Origin: Aquabacterium parvum
GTDB lineage: Bacteria > Pseudomonadota > Gammaproteobacteria > Burkholderiales > Burkholderiaceae_C
Direction of reading: 5' to 3'
Assembly: GCF_001447195.1 (NCBI RefSeq)
Contig: NZ_LFRI01000516.1
Coordinates: 62,001 to 126,000 of the forward strand
Length of the DNA stretch: 64,000 nt
The translations under genes and the position numbers were made by a program. The notes under the pieces are model-generated. The model saw only the letters and a list, made by a program, of their open reading frames with translations. It ran no database searches and had not been told where the DNA came from. This document shows positions 9,044-17,593 of the stretch, piece after piece (position 1 is the first letter of the stretch; the number at the start of each line of letters is the position of its first letter).

Positions 9044-9066
9044 AAAAACGGCACCCGAAGGTGCCG
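9044..9066 (-). terminator. aceA terminator
   Basis: On the minus strand the stem CGGCACC/GGTGCCG with a TTCG tetraloop (9066-9049) is followed by TTTTT (9048-9044), about 50 nt after the aceA stop. A clear Rho-independent terminator, separating aceA from the thrS leader. Confidence 0.92.
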
Positions 9067-9114
9067 CTTATGTGTTCAAGCCGATCAGGCAACGGGCCTT
9101 GCGGCCCGCGCAGA

Positions 9115-10431
9115 TCAGTGGAACTGTTCTTCTTCGGTCGAGCCGGTCAGGGCCTTCACGGAGGACGAGCCACCTTGGATCACGGTGGTCACGTCGTCGA
9201 AGTAGCCAGCGCCCACTTCTTGTTGGTGCGACACGAAGGTGTAACCCTTTTCGCGAGCTGCGAATTCGGGCTCTTGCACCATTTCGGTGTAGTGCTTCAT
9301 GCCTTCGCCGCGAGCGTAAGCGTGGGCGAACTGGAACGTGTTGTACCAGTTGACGTGGATACCAGCCAAGGTGATGAACTGGTACTTGTAGCCCAGGGCC
9401 GACAGGTCTTCCTGGAACGAAGCGATTTGCTTGTCGTTGAGGTTCTTCTTCCAGTTGAAGGAAGGCGAGCAGTTGTACGACAGCAGCTTGCCGGGGCACT
9501 TGGCGTGCACGGCTTGGGCGAATTCACGGGCGAAGCCGATGTCGGGCACGCCGGTTTCGCACCACACCAGGTCGGCGTAAGGAGCGTAAGCCACGCCACG
9601 GCTGATGGATTGCTCCAGGCCGTTCTTGACGCGGTAGAAACCTTCTTGGGTGCGCTCGCCGGTCACGAACGGCTTGTCGTTGTCGTCGCAGTCGCTGGTC
9701 AGCAGGTTGGCGGCTTCAGCGTCGGTGCGAGCCAGAACGATGGTGGGCACACCCAGCACGTCGGCAGCGAAACGAGCAGCGATCAGCTTTTCAACGGCTT
9801 CGCGGGTCGGGACCAGCACCTTGCCACCCATGTGACCGCACTTCTTCACAGCAGCCAGTTGGTCTTCGAAGTGCACGCCAGCGGCGCCAGCCGTGATCAT
9901 GTTCTTCATCAGTTCGAAGGCGTTCAGAACGCCACCGAAACCGGCTTCAGCGTCAGCGACGATGGGCAGGAAGTAGTCGATGAAACCTTCGTCGCCGGGG
10001 TTGATGCCACGCGACCATTGGATTTCGTCAGCACGCTTGAACGTGTTGTTGATGCGGCGAACCATGGTGGGCACCGAGTCGTACGCGTACAGCGACTGGT
10101 CGGGGTACATGGTTTCCGAGGTGTTGCCGTCGGCGGCGACTTGCCAGCCCGACAGGTACACGGCTTCCAGGCCAGCCTTGGCCTGTTGCATGGCTTGACC
10201 GGCGGTGATGGCGCCGAAAGCGTTCACGTAGCCCTTCTTGGCACCGCCGTTGACCTTTTCCCACAGCTTTTCAGCGCCGCGCTTGGCCAGGGTGTACTCG
10301 GGCTGCAGGCTGCCACGCAGGCGAACCACGTCAGCTGCAGAGTAGCCGCGCTTGACGAGCTTCCAACGGGGGTTTTCGGCCCAGTCCTTTTCCAGGGCAG
10401 CGATTTGCTGTTCACGGGTGAGTTGAGTCAT
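9115..10431 (-). CDS. aceA: Isocitrate lyase
   Basis: First enzyme of the glyoxylate shunt: it splits isocitrate into glyoxylate and succinate, allowing growth on acetate or fatty acids and use of stored PHA. 438 residues, standard length for the short bacterial form. The signature KKCGHMGGK carries catalytic Cys198, and [12 protein letters not shown] and [12 protein letters not shown] are typical. Malate synthase is not adjacent. The gene is monocistronic: the ppa terminator lies upstream and its own terminator downstream. A perfect 14-bp palindrome 80 nt upstream is a likely operator. Confidence 0.98.
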   Translation of the reverse strand: MTQLTREQQIAALEKDWAENPRWKLVKRGYSAADVVRLRGSLQPEYTLAKRGAEKLWEKVNGGAKKGYVNAFGAITAGQAMQQAKAGLEAVYLSGWQVAADGNTSETMYPDQSLYAYDSVPTMVRRINNTFKRADEIQWSRGINPGDEGFIDYFLPIVADAEAGFGGVLNAFELMKNMITAGAAGVHFEDQLAAVKKCGHMGGKVLVPTREAVEKLIAARFAADVLGVPTIVLARTDAEAANLLTSDCDDNDKPFVTGERTQEGFYRVKNGLEQSISRGVAYAPYADLVWCETGVPDIGFAREFAQAVHAKCPGKLLSYNCSPSFNWKKNLNDKQIASFQEDLSALGYKYQFITLAGIHVNWYNTFQFAHAYARGEGMKHYTEMVQEPEFAAREKGYTFVSHQQEVGAGYFDDVTTVIQGGSSSVKALTGSTEEEQFH

Positions 10432-10509
10432 GACGATCTCCGGGGTTGAAGGGAGGTGCTAGAAAAGCCGTGACTCTATCAGGATTTCTGCGAAACGGTG
10501 CGGACTTAT

Positions 10510-10523
10510 GTCTTATATAAGAC
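10510..10523 (-). promoter_or_regulatory. 14-bp palindromic operator candidate upstream of aceA
   Basis: GTCTTATATAAGAC is a perfect 14-bp palindrome 80-90 nt upstream of the aceA start. It overlaps a hairpin-forming repeat (10521-10542). Its AT-rich centre stands out in this GC-rich window. A transcription-factor dimer site is likely; which regulator is unknown. Confidence 0.55.
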
Positions 10524-10542
10524 CCCCTCACACAAGGGGGTC
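10521..10542 (-). repeat. Inverted repeat next to the aceA operator
   Basis: GACCCCCT/AGGGGGTC, a perfect 8-bp stem with a 6-nt loop. It shares its last bases with the 14-bp palindrome. Without a U-run it is not a convincing terminator. It may be part of the regulatory region. Confidence 0.4.
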
Positions 10543-10621
10543 GTTAACCCGCAACAACGCACCCTGCCCGCTTGTGCTCGCCCACCGCGCAGCGCCCGTG
10601 CTGCAAGACCCTTGGCCAAAG

Positions 10622-10656
10622 AAAAAGCCGCCTGCTCCCAGCGGGGCGCAGGCGGC
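10622..10656 (-). terminator. ppa terminator
   Basis: On the minus strand the stem GCCGCCTGC/GCAGGCGGC (10656-10648 with 10635-10627) with a 12-nt loop is followed by TTTTT. It lies 35 nt after the ppa stop codon. Confidence 0.88.
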
Positions 10657-10690
10657 TGCGTCAGGCGGGGCGACACGCGCCCAACATGCC

Positions 10691-11224
10691 TCAGTGCTGC
10701 TTCTTGAAGCTTTCCAGGCCGGTGACCACTTCGGCCTTGGCGTCTTCGATGCCGGCCCAACCAACCACCTTCACCCACTTGCCGGGCTCCAGGTCCTTGT
10801 AGTGCTCGAAGAAGTGCTTGATCTGGGCGATCAGCAACTCGGGGAGGTCTTCCAGCTTCTGGATGCCCTTGTACATGGCGCAGATCTTCTCGGTGGGCAC
10901 AGCCACCAGCTTGGAGTCACCACCAGCCTCGTCTTCCATCTTCAGGATGCCCAGAGGACGGCAGGGGATGACCACGCCCGGCTGCAGCGGGAACGGGGTC
11001 ACGACCAGCACGTCGACCGGGTCGCCGTCGGCGGCGATGGTCTGGGGCACATAGCCGTAGTTGCAGGGGTAGTGCATGGCCGTGCCCATGAAGCGATCGA
11101 CGAAGACCGCGCCGGTCTCGTGATCGATCTCGTACTTGATCGGGTCGGCGTTGGCGGGGATCTCGATGATGACGTTGAAGACGTCGGGCGCCTTGGCGCC
11201 AGCGGGGACGTTGAGCAGGCTCAT
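10691..11224 (-). CDS. ppa: Inorganic pyrophosphatase (family I)
   Basis: Hydrolyses pyrophosphate to phosphate in the cytoplasm, pulling biosynthetic reactions forward. 177 residues, the normal size of the bacterial hexameric enzyme. The metal-binding signature DGDPVDVLV is at 66-74, with conserved Tyr/Lys residues in [12 protein letters not shown]. It is flanked by its own terminator and diverges from the phasin gene. Confident assignment. Confidence 0.98.
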   Translation of the reverse strand: MSLLNVPAGAKAPDVFNVIIEIPANADPIKYEIDHETGAVFVDRFMGTAMHYPCNYGYVPQTIAADGDPVDVLVVTPFPLQPGVVIPCRPLGILKMEDEAGGDSKLVAVPTEKICAMYKGIQKLEDLPELLIAQIKHFFEHYKDLEPGKWVKVVGWAGIEDAKAEVVTGLESFKKQH

Positions 11225-11343
11225 GGTGATCGCTTTGAGCAGTTGGGATGCGGTGAAGTCGAGAGTGTAGGCGAGGAGGCGATCCGGACAGCCCTGTCCC
11301 TGCGCGATCTCGCGTTTCGCCGATTGTCAAAAACATGACAAAG

Positions 11344-11421
11344 TTGCAAGCGGTTGCTGCACCGCACAAAAAAGTGCTTGCAATCGGCGGCAGCGCTCCT
11401 ATACTTCGAGTCATGTTGCAA
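11344..11421 (+). promoter_or_regulatory. Phasin promoter with three TTGCAA boxes
   Basis: TTGCAA at 11378-11383 is a good -35, followed after 16 nt by TATACT (11400-11405) as the -10. Two more exact TTGCAA palindromes flank it at 11344-11349 and 11416-11421, and the region is rich in TGC/GCA repeats. PhaR repressors of PHA granule genes bind TGC/GCA-rich sites at phasin promoters, so these boxes may be the operator; that link is inferred. Confidence 0.55.
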
Positions 11422-11480
11422 CGCAGCAATTGAAGTTCGAAGCTGCGGTTTGCGATCAACCCTTCATAACGGAGATTGAA

Positions 11481-12038
11481 ATGCTGACTGCCGAACAAAT
11501 CCTCGCCTCCCAAAAAGCCAGCCTGGCCACCCTGTTCGACCTGGGTCAGAAGGCCTTCGAAGGCGTCGAGAAGGTCGTCGAATTGAACCTGCAAGTCGCC
11601 AAGACTTCGCTGGAAGAAGCTTCCGAGCACGCCAAGGCTGTGCTGGCCGTCAAGGACGCCCAGGAACTGCTGGCGCTGCAAGCCTCGCTGCTGCAACCCT
11701 CGGCTGAGAAGGCCGCAGCCTACGGTCGTCACCTGTACGACATCGCTTCGACCACCAGCGCCGAAGTCAGCAAGCTGGCCGAATCGCAAGTCTCCGATGC
11801 TCAGAAGAAGTTCGCAGCTGTCGTTGACAACGCCGTCAAGAACGCCCCCGCCGGCACCGAAAACGCCGTCGTGCTGGTGAAGTCGGCTGTTGCGGCCGCC
11901 AACAACGCTTTTGACTCGGTGCAAAAAGCCGCCAAGCAAGCTGCCGATGTGGCCGAAGCCAACTTCCAGGCCATCACCAACACCGCCGTCAAGGCATCCC
12001 AGGCCGCCACGACGGCCGCCAAGCGCAAGGCCGCCTGA
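11481..12038 (+). CDS. phaP: Phasin, PHA granule surface protein
   Basis: 185 residues from the ATG at 11481, which has GGAG about 6 nt upstream; the frame is open upstream but without support. The protein is almost entirely amphipathic alpha-helix, low in Cys and Trp. It begins [15 protein letters not shown] and has the phasin-2 pattern [21 protein letters not shown], then an Ala/Lys-rich tail ending AKRKAA. Phasins coat polyhydroxyalkanoate granules and control their number and size. The strong promoter with repeated boxes fits a highly expressed, storage-regulated gene. Confidence 0.93.
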   Translation: MLTAEQILASQKASLATLFDLGQKAFEGVEKVVELNLQVAKTSLEEASEHAKAVLAVKDAQELLALQASLLQPSAEKAAAYGRHLYDIASTTSAEVSKLAESQVSDAQKKFAAVVDNAVKNAPAGTENAVVLVKSAVAAANNAFDSVQKAAKQAADVAEANFQAITNTAVKASQAATTAAKRKAA

Positions 12039-12107
12039 TTGGCGCTTGCCCCTGGTTGACAAATCTTTGCAAGGAATTCGGAGCCAGTCGCTTGAACTTC
12101 CTGACCG

Positions 12108-12202
12108 GGCCCTGATCTCATCAGGGCCGCTCTGGACAAGCGGCACTCCCTGAAAGGTTGTCTCCTCGGTACCTGTCGAACCTTTTCTAAGGTACCTTTC
12201 AG
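12108..12202 (+). other. Structured 3' region downstream of phaP
   Basis: The 223-bp gap between phaP and aat holds a perfect 9-bp hairpin (12108-12116 with 12120-12128) and a 9-bp long-range helix CTGAAAGGT/ACCTTTCAG (12150-12158 with 12194-12202) that abuts the terminator. No ORF has support. It could be a stabilising 3' UTR or a 3'-derived small RNA. Confidence 0.4.
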
Positions 12203-12229
12203 CCCGGTGGCTTGCCACCGGGCTTTTTT
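12201..12229 (+). terminator. phaP terminator
   Basis: Stem AGCCCGGTGG/CCACCGGGCT (10 bp) with loop CTTG, followed by five further T. A clear Rho-independent terminator 32 nt before aat. Confidence 0.93.
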
Positions 12230-12261
12230 CTTGCCCGCATCAACTGAATGCCCGCTCGTTC

Positions 12262-12996
12262 ATGATCCCCTGGCTGGAAGCAGACACCCCGTTCCCAGAC
12301 ACGCTTGAAGCGCTGGGCCCCGACTCCGATGCCCCGGGCTTGCTGGCCGCTGGCGCCGACCTGAGCACCCAGCGGCTGGCGCAGGCCTACCGTCGCGGCA
12401 TCTTCCCCTGGTTCGGTGAAGACCAGCCCATCCTCTGGTGGAGCACACACCCCCGCATGGTTTTGCCGGTGGCAGAGTTCAAGCTGTCCCGCTCCCTGCG
12501 CAAGACGATTGAGCGCTTTCGGCGCACACCAGGCTGCGAGGTGCGCATCGACTCGCACTTCGACGCGGTCATGCACCATTGCGCCCTCACCCCGCGCGAC
12601 GGCCAGCGCGGCACCTGGATCGTGCCCGAGATGCGCGCCGCCTACGGCAAGTGGCACCGCGAGGGCCAAGTGCACTCTGTGGAAACCTGGGTGAACGGCG
12701 AGTTGGTCGGCGGCCTCTATGGCATCCACATGGGCCGCATGTTCTTCGGTGAATCGATGTTCTCGCACCGCACCGACGCGTCCAAAATTGCCCTGGCCGC
12801 CCTGGTGTGCTTTTGCCGAGCCAACGGCCTGCCTGTGATCGACTGCCAGCAGGAGACATCCCACCTGGCTTCCCTGGGGGCACGCCCCTGGCCAAGGGGG
12901 CAATTCGAGGCCCACCTCAAGCAGGTGGTCGATGAATCAGGCCCATCCGATTGGACCTATCATCATTCATTCTGGGATCACCTGATCCCCCGGTGA
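12262..12996 (+). CDS. aat: Leucyl/phenylalanyl-tRNA-protein transferase
   Basis: Adds Leu or Phe from charged tRNA to proteins with N-terminal Arg or Lys, marking them for ClpAP (bacterial N-end rule). 244 residues, family-typical. Conserved stretches include [37 protein letters not shown] and MFFGESMFS. It lies 19 bp upstream of bpt, the second N-end-rule transferase, a common pairing in beta-proteobacteria. Confidence 0.98.
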   Translation: MIPWLEADTPFPDTLEALGPDSDAPGLLAAGADLSTQRLAQAYRRGIFPWFGEDQPILWWSTHPRMVLPVAEFKLSRSLRKTIERFRRTPGCEVRIDSHFDAVMHHCALTPRDGQRGTWIVPEMRAAYGKWHREGQVHSVETWVNGELVGGLYGIHMGRMFFGESMFSHRTDASKIALAALVCFCRANGLPVIDCQQETSHLASLGARPWPRGQFEAHLKQVVDESGPSDWTYHHSFWDHLIPR

Positions 12997-13015
12997 ACCC
13001 TTCGCGAAACCCGCT

Positions 13016-13753
13016 GTGACGCATCCCAAAGACCTGCCGCTTGCCTCCCTGCAGTTCTATGCGACGGCGCCCTACCCCTGCAGCTACCTGGATGGGCGCA
13101 CCGCGCGCTCGCAGGTGGCCACGCCCAGCCACCTGATCAACGCCGACGTTTACTCCGGCCTGGTGGCCACCGGCTTTCGCCGCAGCGGCATGTTCACTTA
13201 CCGCCCCCATTGCGATGGCTGCAAGGCTTGCGTGCCGTTGCGCATACCTGTGCAGCGATTCCAGCCTTCGCGCAGCCAGGTGCGGGCCTGGCGTGCCCAT
13301 CAGCACCTTGAGGCGCGTGTGCTGAGGCTGAATTTCAACCCCGAGCACTATCAGCTTTACCTGCGCTATCAGCGCGGCAGGCACCAAGGCGGCGGCATGG
13401 ACCACGATTCGGTGGACCAGTACACCCAGTTTCTGTTGCACAGCCGGGTCAACTCTCGCCTGGTCGAGTTCCGTGAACCAGCCTCGCCCGATGGGCAGCC
13501 CGGCGCTCTCAAGATGGTGTCCGTCCTGGACGTGCTCGAAGACGGGCTCTCGGCGGTCTACACGTTTTACGAACCCGAGCCAGACACCAGCTACGGCACC
13601 TACAACGTGCTGTGGCAGATCGAGCAAACACGCGACCTCGGGCTGGCGCACCTCTACCTGGGTTACTGGATCGAGGCCAGCCCCAAGATGGTTTACAAGA
13701 CGCGTTTTCGACCGCACCAGCTCTTGCTGGGCGGCCAGTGGCGCGAGGGTTGA
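13016..13753 (+). CDS. bpt: Aspartate/glutamate leucyltransferase (ATE1-like)
   Basis: Attaches Leu to proteins with N-terminal Asp or Glu; an ATE1-fold enzyme acting beside Aat. 245 residues from a GTG start at 13016. The N-terminal cysteine-containing segment ([24 protein letters not shown]) and the ATE C-domain ([32 protein letters not shown]) are clear. Its TGA directly abuts the stop of the convergent SIMPL gene, so there is no intergenic space. Confidence 0.95.
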   Translation: MTHPKDLPLASLQFYATAPYPCSYLDGRTARSQVATPSHLINADVYSGLVATGFRRSGMFTYRPHCDGCKACVPLRIPVQRFQPSRSQVRAWRAHQHLEARVLRLNFNPEHYQLYLRYQRGRHQGGGMDHDSVDQYTQFLLHSRVNSRLVEFREPASPDGQPGALKMVSVLDVLEDGLSAVYTFYEPEPDTSYGTYNVLWQIEQTRDLGLAHLYLGYWIEASPKMVYKTRFRPHQLLLGGQWREG

Positions 13754-14491
13754 TCAGGGCTGCAGGAGGACGTCACCCGAGACCGTGATGGTCAGCGTCC
13801 CCTTGCCTGGGGCCAGCGGCAGGGCTGCGTCGGCCATCGGGGCCGCAGCCGCCTTGGCCATCGCCATCATGGGCACCGGACGCCCCTCGAAGCCCGCATC
13901 GGTGGAAGACACCGACACCGAGCCCAGGGTGTAGCCCTTCATGCCGAAGTCGGTGGCCAGCTGCCCGGCGCGCGCCCTGAACTGGCGAATGGCCTCCGTG
14001 GTGAGCGAGGCCTCGTGTTGCTCGCGCAATGCGCGCGACAGCCCGTAGCGAACCTGCGTGACGTTGAGCTGGTTGAGCTTGCCCGAGACCGTGGACACCT
14101 TGCCGGCATCCGTGCCCGAAATGATCAGTTGGGCGGATCCTTGCCAGCCGGTGATGCGGCTGTTGTTGCCGTACCGCGGGTAAAGGTTGAAGCCGCCGGT
14201 CTGCACGCTGACGGCCTCAGGTGCAGCACCCTTGATGAGCGCACGCGCCTCGGTCAGGGCCGATTCGAGCACGCGCTTGAGCTCGGCCTGCACATCTGCA
14301 GCCTGGCTGCCGTCCTTGACGGTTTCGAGGACGACGGTCAACTCGTCCTGCACCACCTCGCGGTGAGCGGTGGCGCTGAAGTTCACGCTGCCCTGGCGCG
14401 GGGCATCGGCCTGCGCGCCACAGGCTGCAGCGGCCATCAGGCAGGCGGTTGTCAGTTGGCGGACGGCTGCGGGACGTCGAGTCAGGATCAT
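13754..14491 (-). CDS. SIMPL-domain (DUF541) periplasmic protein
   Basis: 245 residues from the ATG at 14491; a TTG two codons upstream is possible. An N-terminal signal peptide (about 1-28, ending CGAQADA) implies export to the periplasm. The rest is the SIMPL domain with VNFSATAHREVVQDELTVVLE, GGFNLYPRY, ITGWQGSAQLIISG and the C-terminal strand GTLTITVSGDV. The family's molecular role is not settled; some members respond to oxidative stress. Convergent with bpt and divergent from the ompR-like gene. Confidence 0.9.
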   Translation of the reverse strand: MILTRRPAAVRQLTTACLMAAAACGAQADAPRQGSVNFSATAHREVVQDELTVVLETVKDGSQAADVQAELKRVLESALTEARALIKGAAPEAVSVQTGGFNLYPRYGNNSRITGWQGSAQLIISGTDAGKVSTVSGKLNQLNVTQVRYGLSRALREQHEASLTTEAIRQFRARAGQLATDFGMKGYTLGSVSVSSTDAGFEGRPVPMMAMAKAAAAPMADAALPLAPGKGTLTITVSGDVLLQP

Positions 14492-14678
14492 GGTCAACCT
14501 TTGTCGGTCAGTTGGAGACCCATTCTCAACGCGAAATACCCCTGTGGCGCCGACATCCTTTCAGCTTGACGGGAGCGTCATGAGCGGGCAAGAATTGTAA
14601 CAACCGGTCAAATACGGGCGTTTGGGGTCCGCAAACTGCGCACAATCCGCGCTTGTTACAAACGCCTAGGAACGCACC

Positions 14679-15416
14679 ATGACTTCCAACAACGCCAACC
14701 AGCGTCCCGACCGCGTCCTCGTGGTGGACGACGATGCTCGGATCCGCGACCTGCTGCGGCGCTACCTGAGCCAGGAAGGCTTCGAGGTGCTCCTGGCAGA
14801 AGATGCCAAGGCGCTCAACCGCCTGCTGACGCGTGAAACCGTCGACCTGATCGTGCTCGACCTGATGCTGCCCGGCGAAGACGGCCTGTCCATCTGCCGC
14901 CGCCTGCGCGCCGCCAACGACGTCACGCCGATCATCATGCTGACGGCCAAGGTCGAAGACGTCGATCGCATCGTCGGCCTGGAAGTCGGCGCCGACGACT
15001 ACCTGCCCAAGCCCTTCAACCCCCGCGAGCTGCTGGCACGCATCCACGCCGTGCTGCGTCGCCGCCCGGCCCAGGAAGCTCCCGGCGCGCCCGCCAAGGA
15101 AGCCCAAACGGTGACGTTCGGCCCCTTCGAGTTCGACCTGGCCCTGCGCCGCCTGAGCAAGGAAGGCGAGCCCATCGCCCTGACCACGGGCGAGTTCTCG
15201 ATGCTCAAGGCCCTGGTGCGCCACCCGCGCCAGCCACTGAGCCGCGACAAACTGGCGCAACTGGCTCGTGGCCGTGAGTTCGAGCCTTTCGACCGCAGCC
15301 TCGACGTGCAGATCTCGCGCCTGCGCAAGATGATCGAGCCCGATCCGGCACAACCTCGCTACATCCAGACGGTGTGGGGCGTGGGTTATGTGTTCGTGCC
15401 GGACGGCGGGGCTTGA
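14679..15416 (+). CDS. ompR: OmpR-type response regulator
   Basis: 245 residues. The receiver domain spans about 10-128 (VLVVDDDARIRD; phospho-acceptor Asp61 in VLDLMLPGEDG; Lys in YLPKPFNP). A winged-helix DNA-binding domain spans about 145-242 (PLSRDKLAQL, RSLDVQISRLRKMIE, GVGYVFV). Sequence and pairing match the OmpR/EnvZ system, which adjusts porins to osmolarity in enterobacteria; the regulon here is unknown. It ends 3 nt before the kinase start, so the two are co-transcribed. Confidence 0.95.
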   Translation: MTSNNANQRPDRVLVVDDDARIRDLLRRYLSQEGFEVLLAEDAKALNRLLTRETVDLIVLDLMLPGEDGLSICRRLRAANDVTPIIMLTAKVEDVDRIVGLEVGADDYLPKPFNPRELLARIHAVLRRRPAQEAPGAPAKEAQTVTFGPFEFDLALRRLSKEGEPIALTTGEFSMLKALVRHPRQPLSRDKLAQLARGREFEPFDRSLDVQISRLRKMIEPDPAQPRYIQTVWGVGYVFVPDGGA

Positions 15417-15419
15417 TCG

Positions 15420-16748
15420 ATGCCAAGAAAGCGGTTCGCCCTCAGCCTCTTCTGGCGCACCTTCATCCTGCTCGGCCTGCTGCTGACGGCAGGCATCTTC
15501 GCCTGGGTCCAGACCTTCCGTGCGCTCGAGTTCGAGCCGCGCGCGGTCCAGGCCGCCCAGCAGATCGCCAGCCTGGTCAACTTGTCGCGGGCGGCGCTGC
15601 GCTACTCCGACAGCATCAACCGGCTCACGCTGATCAAGACGCTGTCGGACCAGGAGTCCATCCGACTCAAGCCTCGGGAGCCCTCTGATCGGTTCGAGGC
15701 CTTCGAGATCAGCCGCTTCACTCGGGCCATCGGCGAGCAACTGCGCTCGCGCCTGGGGCCAACCACCGTCGTGGCCAGCAGTGTCAACGGCGTGCCAGGG
15801 CTGTGGGTGGGCTTCCAGATCGAGCGAGACAACTACTGGCTGCAGGCAGATCCGACCCGGGTCGAGCCGCTGGCGGCTGGCACCTGGTTCATCTGGGTGG
15901 GCATCGCGCTGGTGGCGACCGTGTTGGGCTCGGCCATCATCGCGCGACTCATCAACCAGCCGCTCAAGGAGCTGTCGTTCGCCGCCAGCCGCATCCGCGA
16001 AGGCGAGTACGACTCGGTGCTGGATGAATCCATGATCACGCGCGAGATCCGCGAGGTGAACCAGGGCTTCAACCGCATGGCGCGCGAGCTGGCCAAAGTG
16101 GAAGAAGACCGCGCCGTGATGCTGGCCGGCATCTCGCACGACCTGCGCACGCCGCTGGCCCGCATGCGCCTGGAAGCAGAAATGAGCGTGGTCGACGAAG
16201 AGGCCAAGCGCAACATGGCCGCTGACATCGACCAGCTCGACGCCATCATCGACAAGTTCATGGACTACGCCCGCCCCGGCGAGGTCGAACTGGTGGCGGT
16301 GCATGTCTCGAGCGTGGTGGACAAGGCCATCAGCCAGTTCCGCGACACCAAGCGCATCCGCATCACGGCCAAATTGCCCATCGACACCCGGGTCATGGCG
16401 GACGAAACCGAACTCGGCCGGGTGCTGACCAATCTGTTCGAGAACGCCCGCCGCTACGGCCGCAACACCTACACGGGTGTGACCAACGTGGACGTCAGCT
16501 ACACGCGTTCCGGCGCCTGGGTGATCCTGTCGGTGCGCGACCACGGGCCTGGTGTGGCACCCGAGAAGCTGCCGCAGCTGACCACGCCCTTCTTCCGCGG
16601 GGACGCGGCCCGCACCGCCGCCACCGGCGCCGGCCTGGGCCTGGCCATCGTGGACAAGGCCTTGCAGCGCATGGGCGGCTCGTTCGAGCTGGCGAATGCG
16701 CCGGGCGGCGGCCTGGTGGCGCACATTCGGCTCAAACGCGCTCCTTGA
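15420..16748 (+). CDS. envZ: EnvZ-type osmosensor histidine kinase
   Basis: 442 residues, inner membrane. Membrane segment one is at about 12-28, then a periplasmic region to about 155, segment two at about 157-178, and a HAMP domain (about 180-232). The HisKA box is AGISHDLRTPLARMRLE with phospho-acceptor His240. The ATPase domain has NLFENARRYG, VRDHGPGV and GAGLGLAIVDKA. It phosphorylates the adjacent OmpR-like regulator. Length and motifs are as in EnvZ. It converges on ispF with a 6-bp gap. Confidence 0.94.
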   Translation: MPRKRFALSLFWRTFILLGLLLTAGIFAWVQTFRALEFEPRAVQAAQQIASLVNLSRAALRYSDSINRLTLIKTLSDQESIRLKPREPSDRFEAFEISRFTRAIGEQLRSRLGPTTVVASSVNGVPGLWVGFQIERDNYWLQADPTRVEPLAAGTWFIWVGIALVATVLGSAIIARLINQPLKELSFAASRIREGEYDSVLDESMITREIREVNQGFNRMARELAKVEEDRAVMLAGISHDLRTPLARMRLEAEMSVVDEEAKRNMAADIDQLDAIIDKFMDYARPGEVELVAVHVSSVVDKAISQFRDTKRIRITAKLPIDTRVMADETELGRVLTNLFENARRYGRNTYTGVTNVDVSYTRSGAWVILSVRDHGPGVAPEKLPQLTTPFFRGDAARTAATGAGLGLAIVDKALQRMGGSFELANAPGGGLVAHIRLKRAP

Positions 16749-16754
16749 GCGGGC

Positions 16755-17243
16755 TCAGAGTCGGTAGAGCAGGCAGACCGCCCGAGTCTCGATCGCCCGT
16801 CCCTCACCCACTGGCCCCATCTTCTCGGCCGTCTTGGCCTTGACGTTGACCTGCGACTCGTCCAAGCCCAGTGCCTGGGCGATTCGCTGGCGCATGGCGC
16901 CGATGTGGGGTGCCATTTTCGGGGCCTGGGCCACGATGGTGGTGTCCAGGTTGACCACGCCCCAGCCCGCATCGATCACCCGACGATGGGCCTCCATCAG
17001 CAGCACGACCGAATCGGCGCCTTTGAAGCTTTCGTCCGTGTCAGGGAAGTGCCGGCCGATGTCGCCCAGGCCGGCTGCCCCCAGCAGTGAATCCGTGATC
17101 GCGTGCAGCAACGCGTCGGCGTCGGAATGCCCGAGCAAGCCGTGGGTGTGAGGGATGGCAACTCCCCCCAGGATCAAAGGACGGCCGACGACGAGGGCGT
17201 GGGTGTCCCACCCTTCTCCGATGCGGATGGCTGGTGCGCTCAT
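16755..17243 (-). CDS. ispF: 2-C-methyl-D-erythritol 2,4-cyclodiphosphate synthase
   Basis: Fifth step of the MEP isoprenoid pathway: cyclises CDP-methylerythritol 2-phosphate with release of CMP. 162 residues, typical. Zinc ligands are visible in GEGWDTHAL (Asp13, His15), with [22 protein letters not shown] and [11 protein letters not shown] as signature. In most beta-proteobacteria ispF directly follows ispD; here ispD is about 3.8 kb away, behind amtB, a protease and a toxin-antitoxin module. Confidence 0.98.
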   Translation of the reverse strand: MSAPAIRIGEGWDTHALVVGRPLILGGVAIPHTHGLLGHSDADALLHAITDSLLGAAGLGDIGRHFPDTDESFKGADSVVLLMEAHRRVIDAGWGVVNLDTTIVAQAPKMAPHIGAMRQRIAQALGLDESQVNVKAKTAEKMGPVGEGRAIETRAVCLLYRL

Positions 17244-17501
17244 GTGAACGGTGCTTCAAAAGGGACCGCGAGCGGTCCGCGCTGGTTGGACTGATGTCGG
17301 TTGACAGCCGCCATTGTCCGGCGATCCGAGCACCCGAGGCCCCCTCGATGCGAGAAAAGCCCATGGCGAGCTTGCCCTGCGCAGCACACCGTGCATCGCC
17401 ACCTGACGCACAACATCGGTGCAAACGATCAAGCAATCACGCTGATGCACCAATGCAAATCATTTTTCCCGCCCAAGAACGGCCTGATCGCCCCAAAAAC
17501 A

Positions 17502-17515
17502 GGCACGTGTTTTGC
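17502..17515 (+). promoter_or_regulatory. Sigma-54 promoter of amtB
   Basis: GGCACGTGTTTTGC has GG at 17502-17503 and GC at 17514-17515 with exactly 10 nt between, and matches the consensus GGCACG-N4-TTGC completely. It lies 78 nt before the amtB ATG, as expected for an NtrC-activated nitrogen gene. The rest of the 350-bp ispF-amtB gap shows a GCACC half-site near 17446 that could belong to an NtrC box, but no full enhancer was recognised. Confidence 0.8.
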
Positions 17516-17593
17516 TTGCTTTTGGTGCTTCCGATGTGCCCGGCCCAAAAACGACTCAGATCGGTGCGGCCTACTCCGCTGTGGAACCTGACT

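Noticed and set aside
12056..12084. TTGACA downstream of phaP as a possible small-RNA promoter
   Set aside because: No -10-like hexamer occurs 16-18 nt downstream.
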